The position numbers and the translations under genes are program-made. Positions 26,835-34,567 of a DNA stretch of 64,000 nt are shown here, one piece after another. The notes under the pieces are model-generated. The model was given only the letters and a program-made list of their open reading frames with translations, did not search any database and was not told the DNA's origin. Origin of the DNA: DASRQK01 sp964436635 (GTDB lineage: Bacteria; Bacteroidota; Bacteroidia; Sphingobacteriales; Sphingobacteriaceae); NCBI GenBank assembly GCA_964436635.1, contig CAYTDM010000009.1:1-64000 (forward strand), given 5' to 3'. Position 1 is the stretch's first letter; every line of letters begins with the position of its first letter.

Positions 26835-28133
26835 TTAAGATGGGGTAGAGGTTCGTTTTTTACGTTCAAATTTATGGATAATTAAGCGAACCCCTCCATT
26901 AAAGGTCACATAGCTTAACATCCAATTGATAAATGTTACTAAGCGATTTCTAAACCCAATGAGGGACATCAAATGCACAAACATCCACACCCACCAAGCA
27001 AAAAATCCTTGGAATCTAATTTTTCCAATATCGACTACGGCTTTATTTCGTCCTATGGTCGCCATGGATCCTTTATCAAAGTATTCAAAATGTTCCAAGG
27101 GCTGATTTTCTATCATGCGAACAATCTGTTTGGCCACAAATTTTCCTTGTTGTTGTGCAGTAGGGGCGACACCCGGATGACCATTTGGAGTTTCTTCCGT
27201 AATCATGGCTGCTACATCGCCAATGGCAAATACGCGATCCATTCCAGGAATTAAACAAGTCGGTTCGATCTTAATCCTGTGTCCTCGTTGGATTAAGTCT
27301 TCAGGAATACCGCCAGGAAATTGTCCCATGACGCCGGCGGACCAGATGACGGTCTTAGCAGGAATAGGAGTAGCGTCTGAAAATTGGATTTCTTCTCCAT
27401 TATATCCCGTTACCCGTTTGTTTAATAGCAAGGTAACGCCTAATTCTTTTAAATATAATTCGGCTTTTGCGGAAGCCTGAGGAGATAAATTTGACAGCAC
27501 TTTGTCTTGGCCTTCGACTAAGTAGACTTGCATATCTTCCTTACTTAATTCCGGGTAATCTACCGCTAAAATATGATTTCGAATTTCAGCAATGGCGCCA
27601 GAAAGTTCTACGCCTGTGGGTCCGCCGCCCACGACGACAAAATTTAAATATGGAACTTGTTCTGCTTTCGTAGGTTGTAAGAGTGCCTGCTCTATGTTTT
27701 GTAGCAAGAAACTACGAATATTTACCGCCTCTTTCAAGTTTTTCATTGGTAAGGAGTAATACTCGATGTCTTCATTTCCGAAAAAGTTTGTGGTCGCTCC
27801 TGTAGCAATCACCAGATAATCGTAGGAGAAATCTCCAATATCGGTGATGACTTTCTTTTCAGAATGATTGATTTGTGAGACTTCGGCGATGCGAAAACGC
27901 AAGTTATTTTGTTTTCTAAACATTTTCCGTAATGGAAATGCCACTGATGGGGCTTCGAGGGATCCCGTCGCTACTTGGTATAAAAGCGGTTGGAAAGTGT
28001 GGTGGTTATGTTTGTCTAATAACAACACTTCCACCGGTTGGTTTTTCAACTTTTTTGCGACTTCAATTCCGCCAAAACCACCTCCGATGATGATCACTTT
28101 CGGCAATCCAGGCAATAAGTCATTTTTTTCCAT
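26835..28133 (-). CDS. ndh: Type II NADH dehydrogenase-like NAD(P)/FAD oxidoreductase
   Basis: Single-subunit, non-proton-pumping NADH:quinone oxidoreductase. FAD-binding motif KVIIIGGGFGGIEVAKKL at about residue 12 and second nucleotide-binding motif NFVVVGGGPTGVELSGAIAEIRNH around 165-185 are clear, together with HTFQPLLYQVATGSLEAPSVAFPLR and RVFAIGDVAAM. The C terminus (residues about 370-432) has a hydrophobic and a basic stretch for membrane attachment. The ATG at 28133 is chosen; an upstream TTG adds only ten residues. Lies in a minus-strand redox block, directly before the YyaL-like gene. Confidence 0.9.
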   Translation of the reverse strand: MEKNDLLPGLPKVIIIGGGFGGIEVAKKLKNQPVEVLLLDKHNHHTFQPLLYQVATGSLEAPSVAFPLRKMFRKQNNLRFRIAEVSQINHSEKKVITDIGDFSYDYLVIATGATTNFFGNEDIEYYSLPMKNLKEAVNIRSFLLQNIEQALLQPTKAEQVPYLNFVVVGGGPTGVELSGAIAEIRNHILAVDYPELSKEDMQVYLVEGQDKVLSNLSPQASAKAELYLKELGVTLLLNKRVTGYNGEEIQFSDATPIPAKTVIWSAGVMGQFPGGIPEDLIQRGHRIKIEPTCLIPGMDRVFAIGDVAAMITEETPNGHPGVAPTAQQQGKFVAKQIVRMIENQPLEHFEYFDKGSMATIGRNKAVVDIGKIRFQGFFAWWVWMFVHLMSLIGFRNRLVTFINWMLSYVTFNGGVRLIIHKFERKKRTSTPS

Positions 28134-28218
28134 GGTGAAATCGTTTAATTTACTGTTGTACAATTAACTACAATGATCTCCCATAGAAAGTAAACGGGTA
28201 AAACGAATATTTACCTGT

Positions 28219-28548
28219 TTAATTATTTTCAAAAACTCGAATTTTGAGTCCGCCTATAGACGCATTCACTTTAATTTGGCACGCCAAACGACTATCATCA
28301 TCCGAATCTGGGAGGGTATCTAACATGTCTAATTCAGCATCTGTCCTCTCTTCTAATTTATCCATGCCATCCAAAACTTGGATATGGCAAGTGGCACATA
28401 AGGCCATACCACCACAGGTTGCTAAAATATCGTATTCAGAAGCTTTTAATACCTCCATTAGGCTCAGGTTGATGCCGTCAGGAATTTCTAAAGTTCTGGA
28501 TGTATCTCCAGGTCCTTCAACCTGAATCTTTATTAACTCTTCGTTCAT
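28219..28548 (-). CDS. [2Fe-2S] ferredoxin
   Basis: Adrenodoxin-type ferredoxin of 109 residues. The cluster ligands are in ATCGGMALCATCHIQVL (C-x5-C-x2-C) with the fourth Cys in SRLACQIKV. The start is the usual MNEELIKIQVEGPGDTSRTLEIPDG. It is encoded 63 bp after the ferredoxin reductase gene on the same strand, so electrons very likely flow NADPH to reductase to this ferredoxin. The client enzyme is not encoded nearby. Confidence 0.93.
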   Translation of the reverse strand: MNEELIKIQVEGPGDTSRTLEIPDGINLSLMEVLKASEYDILATCGGMALCATCHIQVLDGMDKLEERTDAELDMLDTLPDSDDDSRLACQIKVNASIGGLKIRVFENN

Positions 28549-28611
28549 TTTTAATTAAATTTTACTCGCAAATACCAGGCCTTATTTATGATAAATTAGG
28601 AATTAATATGA

Positions 28612-29637
28612 TTAAAATTCATTTATGCCATTTACTGTGGTGTATTTAAAACTCAATTTTTCATCTGGATAAACGTATTTAAACGCACTTTGGCACATTA
28701 AAGCGGCTTCATGGAAACCACATAGGATTAACTTTAGCTTTCCTGGGTAGGTGTTGATGTCGCCTATAGCATAAATGCGCTCTACGTTCGTCGAGTAGTC
28801 AAATGTATCCACTGCAATGGCAGATTTTTCAATATTTAAGCCCCAATCTGCGATGGGTCCTAATTTAGGACTTAATCCGAATAATGGGATTAAATAATCT
28901 ACGTCTAATAAGATTTCTTCTTTCGCTTTGTTTTTAATGCCCACCTGTCTTAATTGACCATTTTCGTCACCATGAACTGCGCTTAAATTGCTTTGTAAGA
29001 TCAGATTGATTTTTCCTTGCTCAGCAAGTTTAAATACCTTCTCAGCTGAGTCTGGAGCACCACGGAAAGTTTCGCTTCGGTGGACCAAAGTCACCTGTTC
29101 AGCAACTTCACTTAAATAAAGTGTCCAATCCAATGCAGAATCTCCACCACCCGCAATGACTAATTTCTTGCCTTTATAGATATCAGGGTTGCGGACAAAA
29201 TAATGAATTCCACCTTTACCTTCATAGTTTAATATGCCTTCGATTTCAGGTCTGCGTGGTTCAAAGCATCCTAATCCGCCTGCAATTACGACTACAGGTG
29301 CATGAATAATGGTTCCTTCGCTACCAATAACGTGGTAAGAGCCATCGGATTGCTTTTCCAATTGATCTACTCGTTCACCCAATGTAAATGTAGGTTTGAA
29401 AGGCTCGATTTGTTTCATTAATTCATCCACTAAATCTTGCGCATCAATAGATGGATAACCAGGGATATCGTAAATCGGTTTACGTGGGTAAATTTCAGAT
29501 AATTGACCACCAACCTGAGGTAACACATCGATTAAATGACACCTCATTTTTAATAATCCCGCTTCAAATACAGCAAAAAGACCAACGGGTCCAGCTCCAA
29601 TAATCGCAATATCCGTTTTTATAATTTCGTTACTCAT
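28612..29637 (-). CDS. Ferredoxin--NADP(+) reductase, thioredoxin-reductase type
   Basis: Flavoprotein of 341 residues with the TrxR fold: FAD motif IAIIGAGPVGLFAVFEAG at about 8-25 and NAD(P) motif LVIAGGGDSALDWTLYL at about 160-176. The CxxC pair of real thioredoxin reductase is not present, which, with RIYAIGDINTYPGKLKLILCGFHEAALM, identifies the ferredoxin-NADP reductase class of Bacillus and Chlorobium type. It lies next to a ferredoxin gene and 5 bp from a MarR gene. In these organisms it supplies reduced ferredoxin for biosynthesis and Fe-S or haem enzymes. Confidence 0.93.
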   Translation of the reverse strand: MSNEIIKTDIAIIGAGPVGLFAVFEAGLLKMRCHLIDVLPQVGGQLSEIYPRKPIYDIPGYPSIDAQDLVDELMKQIEPFKPTFTLGERVDQLEKQSDGSYHVIGSEGTIIHAPVVVIAGGLGCFEPRRPEIEGILNYEGKGGIHYFVRNPDIYKGKKLVIAGGGDSALDWTLYLSEVAEQVTLVHRSETFRGAPDSAEKVFKLAEQGKINLILQSNLSAVHGDENGQLRQVGIKNKAKEEILLDVDYLIPLFGLSPKLGPIADWGLNIEKSAIAVDTFDYSTNVERIYAIGDINTYPGKLKLILCGFHEAALMCQSAFKYVYPDEKLSFKYTTVNGINEF

Positions 29638-29642
29638 AGTAC

Positions 29643-30089
29643 TTATCGTTCACTTTTTAGTTCAAGATTGTCGTAAATTGTATTTAAGATGCGTTTCAGG
29701 TGTTCAAAATCTGCTTCATCCAAGTTTTTCCAAGCTTGCATACGTATCCCCACTACTTTTTCATTTAATTCATGAAGTTTTTGGGTACCTAAGCTCGTTA
29801 AATGTAAGATGAAACTTCTACGATCATTCGGATGGATGACCCGCTCCACAAGTCCTTTATGCACTAAGATGTCCACAATTCTTGTGAGGGTAGGTTGATC
29901 TTTGTCGCATCGTTCTGCTAATTCTTTTTGGGATAAATGTTCGCCTTGCCCGAGTGTTTTTAACACCATCCATTGGTCGACAGTGACTCCAAAATTCCCT
30001 GAATTAAAGCAAAATTGGGCGTATTGTTTGACTCGTTTAGCCGTGCGGTCTAAGAGCAAAGAATACATGTTAAATTTATCTGTTGCCAT
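29643..30089 (-). CDS. MarR family transcriptional regulator
   Basis: Winged-helix protein of 148 residues. Pattern GVTVDQWMVLKTLGQGEHLSQKELAERCDKDQPTLTRIVDILVHKGLVERV then HPNDRRSFILHLTSLGTQKL is the full MarR wing-helix. The ATG at 30089 is used; the long frame would run into the region before pstS. Only 5 bp separates it from the ferredoxin-reductase gene, so it is the first gene of the redox operon and may autoregulate it. No Cys in a redox-sensing position is obvious, so the signal is unknown. Confidence 0.9.
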   Translation of the reverse strand: MATDKFNMYSLLLDRTAKRVKQYAQFCFNSGNFGVTVDQWMVLKTLGQGEHLSQKELAERCDKDQPTLTRIVDILVHKGLVERVIHPNDRRSFILHLTSLGTQKLHELNEKVVGIRMQAWKNLDEADFEHLKRILNTIYDNLELKSER

Positions 30090-30203
30090 AATAATAATTA
30101 GCACGACAAATATACGGCATTCCCCTAAATTATACAACAATAAAACCTAAATTTTAATAGTCTCAGGAAGTTAATCTTGTGTTTACAATTTGTTTTTTTG
30201 GGC

Positions 30204-30231
30204 TTAACATACAGTTAATATTAAGTTAGTA
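30204..30231 (+). promoter_or_regulatory. Pho-box-like direct repeats before pstS
   Basis: TTAACA at 30204-30209, TTAATA at 30215-30220 and TTAGTA at 30226-30231 repeat exactly every 11 bp. This is the spacing and form bound by PhoB/PhoP-type response regulators. There is no TAnnTTTG box in this leader, as expected for an activator-dependent promoter. Confidence 0.65.
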
Positions 30232-30258
30232 ATTATGCATCATTAAAATTAACATAAG

Positions 30259-31134
30259 ATGTTTAAATATTTTTTAGGCTTTATCGTATTAAGTTTCGTC
30301 GTATTTGAATCTTGTTTTTCAGGCAAATCCAAGTACGAAGCGATTCGGGTAAGAGGCTCTGATTCAGAAGTTAATTTAGTTCAATCTATAGCAGAAAATT
30401 ACATGGATAACCATGACAAGGTTTCTGTGGGTGTGACCGGTGGAGGATCAGGTGCAGGCATTGCTGCATTGATCAATAAAAAGACAGACTTAGCAAATTC
30501 TTCACGTTCGATCACTGAAGAAGAGTTAGGTTTTGCGATTAATCGCGGAGTAAATCCATTTGAAATTGTCTTTGCGATGGATGCGTTAGCGATCATCGTA
30601 CATGAAAATAACACACTTGATTCTATACATCTGAATGAACTGGCTGCGATCTATACGGGAAGTACAAAGACTTGGGGGCTGGGAAGTGTTGGAAATCCAC
30701 CGATCACCTTATATGGACGCCAAAGTTCCTCAGGAACCTATTCGTTTTTTAGAGAAGCCATTTTAAAAGCTGAATACGACCAAAGTATGATCGGTATGAG
30801 TGGCACGGCACAAATCGTGGAAGCCATTCGTAAAGATCAACACGGCATTGGATATGTGAGTGCTGGTTATTTAAATGAGCAGGTGTTAAGGGGGCTGAAG
30901 GTATTACACATTGTGAATCCGAACAATGGATTTGCATATTCGCCAATGGATAAAGAGGCCATCACTAATGGTCAGTACCCCATTACTCGTCCACTTTTAC
31001 AATATACAGATGGCGCTCCTTCCGGTGTTTTATTAGACTTTGTAAAATTTCAATTTACTGAATTGGGTGCAAAAATCATTGAAAACAATGGGTTCTATCC
31101 TGTAAAAGCTGATTCAACGATTTTATCTCTTTAA
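30259..31134 (+). CDS. pstS: Phosphate ABC transporter, substrate-binding protein
   Basis: Exported phosphate-binding protein. The N terminus MFKYFLGFIVLSFVVFESC ends in a lipobox-like VFESC, so it is probably a lipoprotein (Cys at residue 19). The phosphate-site motifs are RVRGSDSEVNLVQSIAENY, GGGSGAGIAAL, SSRSITEEELGFA and YGRQSSSGTYSFFREAIL. Length 291 is short compared with E. coli PstS, but common in Bacteroidota. First of four genes pstS-pstC-pstA-pstB, likely induced by low phosphate through the box at 30204-30231. No phoU follows in this window. Confidence 0.94.
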   Translation: MFKYFLGFIVLSFVVFESCFSGKSKYEAIRVRGSDSEVNLVQSIAENYMDNHDKVSVGVTGGGSGAGIAALINKKTDLANSSRSITEEELGFAINRGVNPFEIVFAMDALAIIVHENNTLDSIHLNELAAIYTGSTKTWGLGSVGNPPITLYGRQSSSGTYSFFREAILKAEYDQSMIGMSGTAQIVEAIRKDQHGIGYVSAGYLNEQVLRGLKVLHIVNPNNGFAYSPMDKEAITNGQYPITRPLLQYTDGAPSGVLLDFVKFQFTELGAKIIENNGFYPVKADSTILSL

Positions 31135-31145
31135 AAAGACGCACT

Positions 31146-32027
31146 ATGTTCTATAGAAAATTAGTAGACGGAATCATGAAAATCACCTTTGGAGCAGCAG
31201 GGGTATTTACTGTTTTCGTTTTGTTAGGGATCGTGGTTCTTCTAGTCAGCAATGCGTTAAAAGCCTTTGAAGCCATCCCGTTTTCCTCCTTCTTTAATAC
31301 ACGCTGGAATCCATCTGCATTGGGAACCCCAAGTTACGGTATTTTACAATTATTATGGAGTTCATTTTTAGTGACGGCGGGAGCTTTAATTATTGCCATT
31401 CCTTTAGGAATCGGAACTGCAGCTTATCTTTCTGAAGTCGCTTCTCCAAGAGTTAGGCAAATCATTAAGCCAATCATTGAAATATTAGCAGGGATCCCGT
31501 CCGTGGCCATTGGTTTTATTGGTATCGTTTTAATCGGACCCGCCATCGCTGATTGGTTCGAATTAAGCAATGGTTTTAATGCCTTAAATGGAGCGATTTT
31601 GTTAGCTTTTATGTCTTTACCGACCATTATTAGTGTTTCAGAAGATGCTTTTCAATCCGTTCCTCAATCTTTTAGAGAAGGTTCTTATGCCTTGGGGGCA
31701 AATAAATGGACGACCTTAGTTCGAGTGGTGTTACCAGCTGCGGCATCGGGTGTAATTGCGGCTTGCATTTTAGGATTTGGTCGTGCCATTGGTGAAACCA
31801 TGACTGTGTTAATGGTTACAGGAAATGCGACTGCTATGCCAGATGGATTCTTCGATCCGGTTCGGACCCTGACGGCTACCATCGCGATTGAGTTAGGGGA
31901 GGTGCCATATGACACTTCTCATTACTACGCACTTTTTGTTCTTGGTAGTGTTTTATTTATCATCAGCTTAGCTGTTAATTTTCTTTCTGAGTGGGTGGCT
32001 TCGCGGTTTAGATATAAAGTTAATTAA
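31146..32027 (+). CDS. pstC: Phosphate ABC transporter permease PstC
   Basis: Inner-membrane permease with about six helices. The conserved EAA-like loop EGSYALGANKWTTLVRVVLPAAASGVIAACILGFGRAIGETM lies at about residues 178-220, and GILQLLWSSFLVTAGALIIAIPLGIGTAAYL is typical for the start of the transport core. Length 293. Lies 11 bp after pstS and 11 bp before pstA; same operon. Confidence 0.95.
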   Translation: MFYRKLVDGIMKITFGAAGVFTVFVLLGIVVLLVSNALKAFEAIPFSSFFNTRWNPSALGTPSYGILQLLWSSFLVTAGALIIAIPLGIGTAAYLSEVASPRVRQIIKPIIEILAGIPSVAIGFIGIVLIGPAIADWFELSNGFNALNGAILLAFMSLPTIISVSEDAFQSVPQSFREGSYALGANKWTTLVRVVLPAAASGVIAACILGFGRAIGETMTVLMVTGNATAMPDGFFDPVRTLTATIAIELGEVPYDTSHYYALFVLGSVLFIISLAVNFLSEWVASRFRYKVN

Positions 32028-32038
32028 TTCAATTAAAG

Positions 32039-32896
32039 ATGAATATATCAAAAATTAAAGGCATAGTTGGCATACAGTTTTTATGGGTGTGTACACTCAT
32101 TGTATTGGCCTTTATCTTTCTTATTTTGACGGATATTTTTGTCAAGGGTGTCGGTGTATTAAGTTGGGATTTTATTTTTTCTATTCCCACCAAAGGGATG
32201 ACAGAAGGAGGGATTTATCCCGCCATAGCAGGCACATTATTAGTGACCATGATCACCGCTTTATTTAGTATTCCAGTAGGAGTGGCCACCGCTATTTACT
32301 TAAACGAATATGCAAAAGACCATTGGGTCACTCGAGGAATCCGGGCTTCCATTAGAAATTTGGCAGGAGTGCCTTCGATTATTTATGGTTTGTTTGGTGT
32401 CGCTTTATTTGTCGAAGGTGCAGGATTAGGAAGTTCTGTCATTTCATCTGGCTTGACGCTTGGCTTAATGACATTGCCCTATATCATCACTTCTACCGAA
32501 GAAGCGTTAAGATCAGTTCCACATGCTTACAGAGAAGGCGCATTAGCCTTAGGAGCCACTAAATGGGAAGCGATTCAAACTACTGTTTTGCCTTCGGCTA
32601 TTCCAGGAATCACAACAGGAGCGATCTTAGGCCTCTCACGTGCTGCAGGTGAAACAGCCCCTATTTTGTTCACGGGCGTTACATTTTACTTGAGATTTCC
32701 TCCAGATTCTTTAAATACGGAATTTATGGCGCTACCTTATCATTTGTATATTTTATCTACTCAACATCACGCGATCGATGAAGTTCGTCCTTTAGCTTAT
32801 GGTACTGCGCTGGTTTTGATCTTCTTAGTCGTCATATTAAATATTATTGCCTTCCTCATTCGTTATAAATTCAATCATTTACACGTAAAAAAATGA
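32039..32896 (+). CDS. pstA: Phosphate ABC transporter permease PstA
   Basis: Partner permease to PstC. The motifs TKGMTEGGIYPAIAGTLLVTMI near residue 56, NLAGVPSIIYGLFGVALFV near 109, and EGALALGATKWEAIQTTVLPSAIPGITTGAILGLSRAAGETAPILFTG around 175-222 are diagnostic (shown in parts here). Six helices are expected in 285 residues. Its stop overlaps the start of pstB by four bases (ATGA), so translation is coupled. Confidence 0.95.
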   Translation: MNISKIKGIVGIQFLWVCTLIVLAFIFLILTDIFVKGVGVLSWDFIFSIPTKGMTEGGIYPAIAGTLLVTMITALFSIPVGVATAIYLNEYAKDHWVTRGIRASIRNLAGVPSIIYGLFGVALFVEGAGLGSSVISSGLTLGLMTLPYIITSTEEALRSVPHAYREGALALGATKWEAIQTTVLPSAIPGITTGAILGLSRAAGETAPILFTGVTFYLRFPPDSLNTEFMALPYHLYILSTQHHAIDEVRPLAYGTALVLIFLVVILNIIAFLIRYKFNHLHVKK

Positions 32897-33654
32897 ACGA
32901 GCAAATTAAATTAGAAGTCAAAGACTTAAACTTGTTTTTCGGTGAAAAACAGGTCTTGAAAGGAATTAATTTATCTATTCCGAAAAACAGCATTGTCTCA
33001 TTAATAGGACCATCCGGTTGTGGAAAATCATCTTTATTGCGTTCCATGAATCGCATGCATGATTTAAATAATGCAGCAAAAATCACGGGTGACATCTTAT
33101 TAGATGGACAAAGTATTTTTGAAAATGGAGCCGATCCGGTGGATGTTCGAAAAAAAATTGGGATGGTTTTTCAGCGCCCCAATCCATTCCCTAAATCCAT
33201 TTTTAACAATGTTGCTTATGGGTTACAGATTAATGGCATCGCAAAAAATGGAGCATTGAAAGCATCTGTGGAACAAGCTTTAAAAGATTGTTACTTATGG
33301 GATGAACTTTCAGATAATTTGGGAAGAAGTGCCATGGAAATGTCTGGTGGTCAACAACAACGTTTATGTATCGCGAGAACCATTGCCATTCGCCCAGATG
33401 TATTATTGATGGACGAACCATGTTCTGCATTGGACCCAATCAGTACCGCCAAAATTGAAGAATTGATTCTCAAATTAAAAGAAAAATACACCATCATCAT
33501 CGTTACCCATAACATGCAACAAGCCATTCGTGTATCTGATTATACAGGTTTTATGTATTTGGGTGAGCTCGTTGAATTCGATCGCACGGAAAAAGTTTTT
33601 AGAACGCCTGGAAAGGAATTAACGAAACGATATGTAGAAGGAACGTTCGGATAG
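32893..33654 (+). CDS. pstB: Phosphate ABC transporter ATP-binding protein
   Basis: ATPase of the Pst importer. Walker A is GPSGCGKSSLL at about residue 37, the Q-loop is GMVFQRPNPFPKSIFNNVAYG, the ABC signature MSGGQQQRLCIARTIA, Walker B VLLMDEPCSALDP and the switch His VTHNMQQ. The PNPFP segment is specific to PstB. Length 253 is normal. Last gene of the pst operon; PhoU, its usual neighbour, is absent. Confidence 0.96.
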   Translation: MNEQIKLEVKDLNLFFGEKQVLKGINLSIPKNSIVSLIGPSGCGKSSLLRSMNRMHDLNNAAKITGDILLDGQSIFENGADPVDVRKKIGMVFQRPNPFPKSIFNNVAYGLQINGIAKNGALKASVEQALKDCYLWDELSDNLGRSAMEMSGGQQQRLCIARTIAIRPDVLLMDEPCSALDPISTAKIEELILKLKEKYTIIIVTHNMQQAIRVSDYTGFMYLGELVEFDRTEKVFRTPGKELTKRYVEGTFG

Positions 33655-33744
33655 GATGATTTTCCTGAATTGAATGGTAGGTAATTTTAAAAGCTTTTAG
33701 TAGTTTTGGTTCTATTATAGCTGTTAATTAAAAAACCTACTTTC

Positions 33745-34440
33745 ATGTTCAAAATGCGTTCTAATTTTATCGGAATATTCTTATTTTTTATTTGCGCTTT
33801 AGGCGCCAATGCCCAATCGAATAATGGCCAATCGAATAATGCTCAGGCGGCTATCTCTGAAGATTTGCTAACGCAACATCATGAGGAAATAAACAACTTT
33901 TGGCAGGATCGATTTGATAAATTATTAGCAGATTCAACTTTTGCGTTGAATGAAGAAGATCGATCTTATTTGTCTTTTTTTGCACCAAATTATGCTTATC
34001 AAGTAGAAGCGTCTGTCCAACTTCTCTTCGGAGAAACACCTTTTCAAATGCCTACCTATGCAGGCACGACTTCAGAGTATATTCGATATGCGATCGCAAC
34101 CTTTAAAGCGCCGACTGGAGAAGAAGTGTCTTTAACCTTATATAGAAGTACTCGATTATTTAACGATCCAAATTATAAAGATTATTTATTTGTTCCCTAT
34201 TTAGACAGTACAAATGGTGAACAAACCTATGGTGGGGGCCGTTATTTAGATCTTTCTATCTCATCCATTCAAAATGGGAAACTCACTATTGATTTTAATA
34301 AATCCTATAATCCCTTGTGTGCTTACAGTACGGGATATCGCTGTCCAATTCCTCCAGCAGACAATCATTTAAGTATTCCTATTTATGCCGGGGAATTAAA
34401 ATATACAGGAGAAATTAAAGCTCGTCCAGCAGTAAATTAA
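33745..34440 (+). CDS. Exported DUF1684 protein
   Basis: Secreted protein with a signal peptide ending LGANAQ (about residue 24). Next comes a short low-complexity linker SNNGQSNNAQ encoded by a 15-bp direct repeat. The rest is a DUF1684 domain (about residues 38-228): TLYRSTRLFNDPNYKDYLFVPYLDSTNG, YGGGRYLDL, and the C-terminal hallmark YNPLCAYSTGYRCPIPPADNHL with two Cys. Function is unknown in the literature; family members are small envelope or cytosolic proteins. A -7-like TAGTTTTG lies at 33701-33708, but without a good -33 partner. Confidence 0.8.
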   Translation: MFKMRSNFIGIFLFFICALGANAQSNNGQSNNAQAAISEDLLTQHHEEINNFWQDRFDKLLADSTFALNEEDRSYLSFFAPNYAYQVEASVQLLFGETPFQMPTYAGTTSEYIRYAIATFKAPTGEEVSLTLYRSTRLFNDPNYKDYLFVPYLDSTNGEQTYGGGRYLDLSISSIQNGKLTIDFNKSYNPLCAYSTGYRCPIPPADNHLSIPIYAGELKYTGEIKARPAVN

Positions 34441-34567
34441 TCAAATCCAGTGAATTGTAAGCGTTTATTTACAATCATTCTGTGCTTTAATTTTCAGCTT
34501 TAAAAAAGGATGCTTAGTTTTACTAATCATCTAATATCATTTTAACCAATCTAGCTCATTCAGCATT

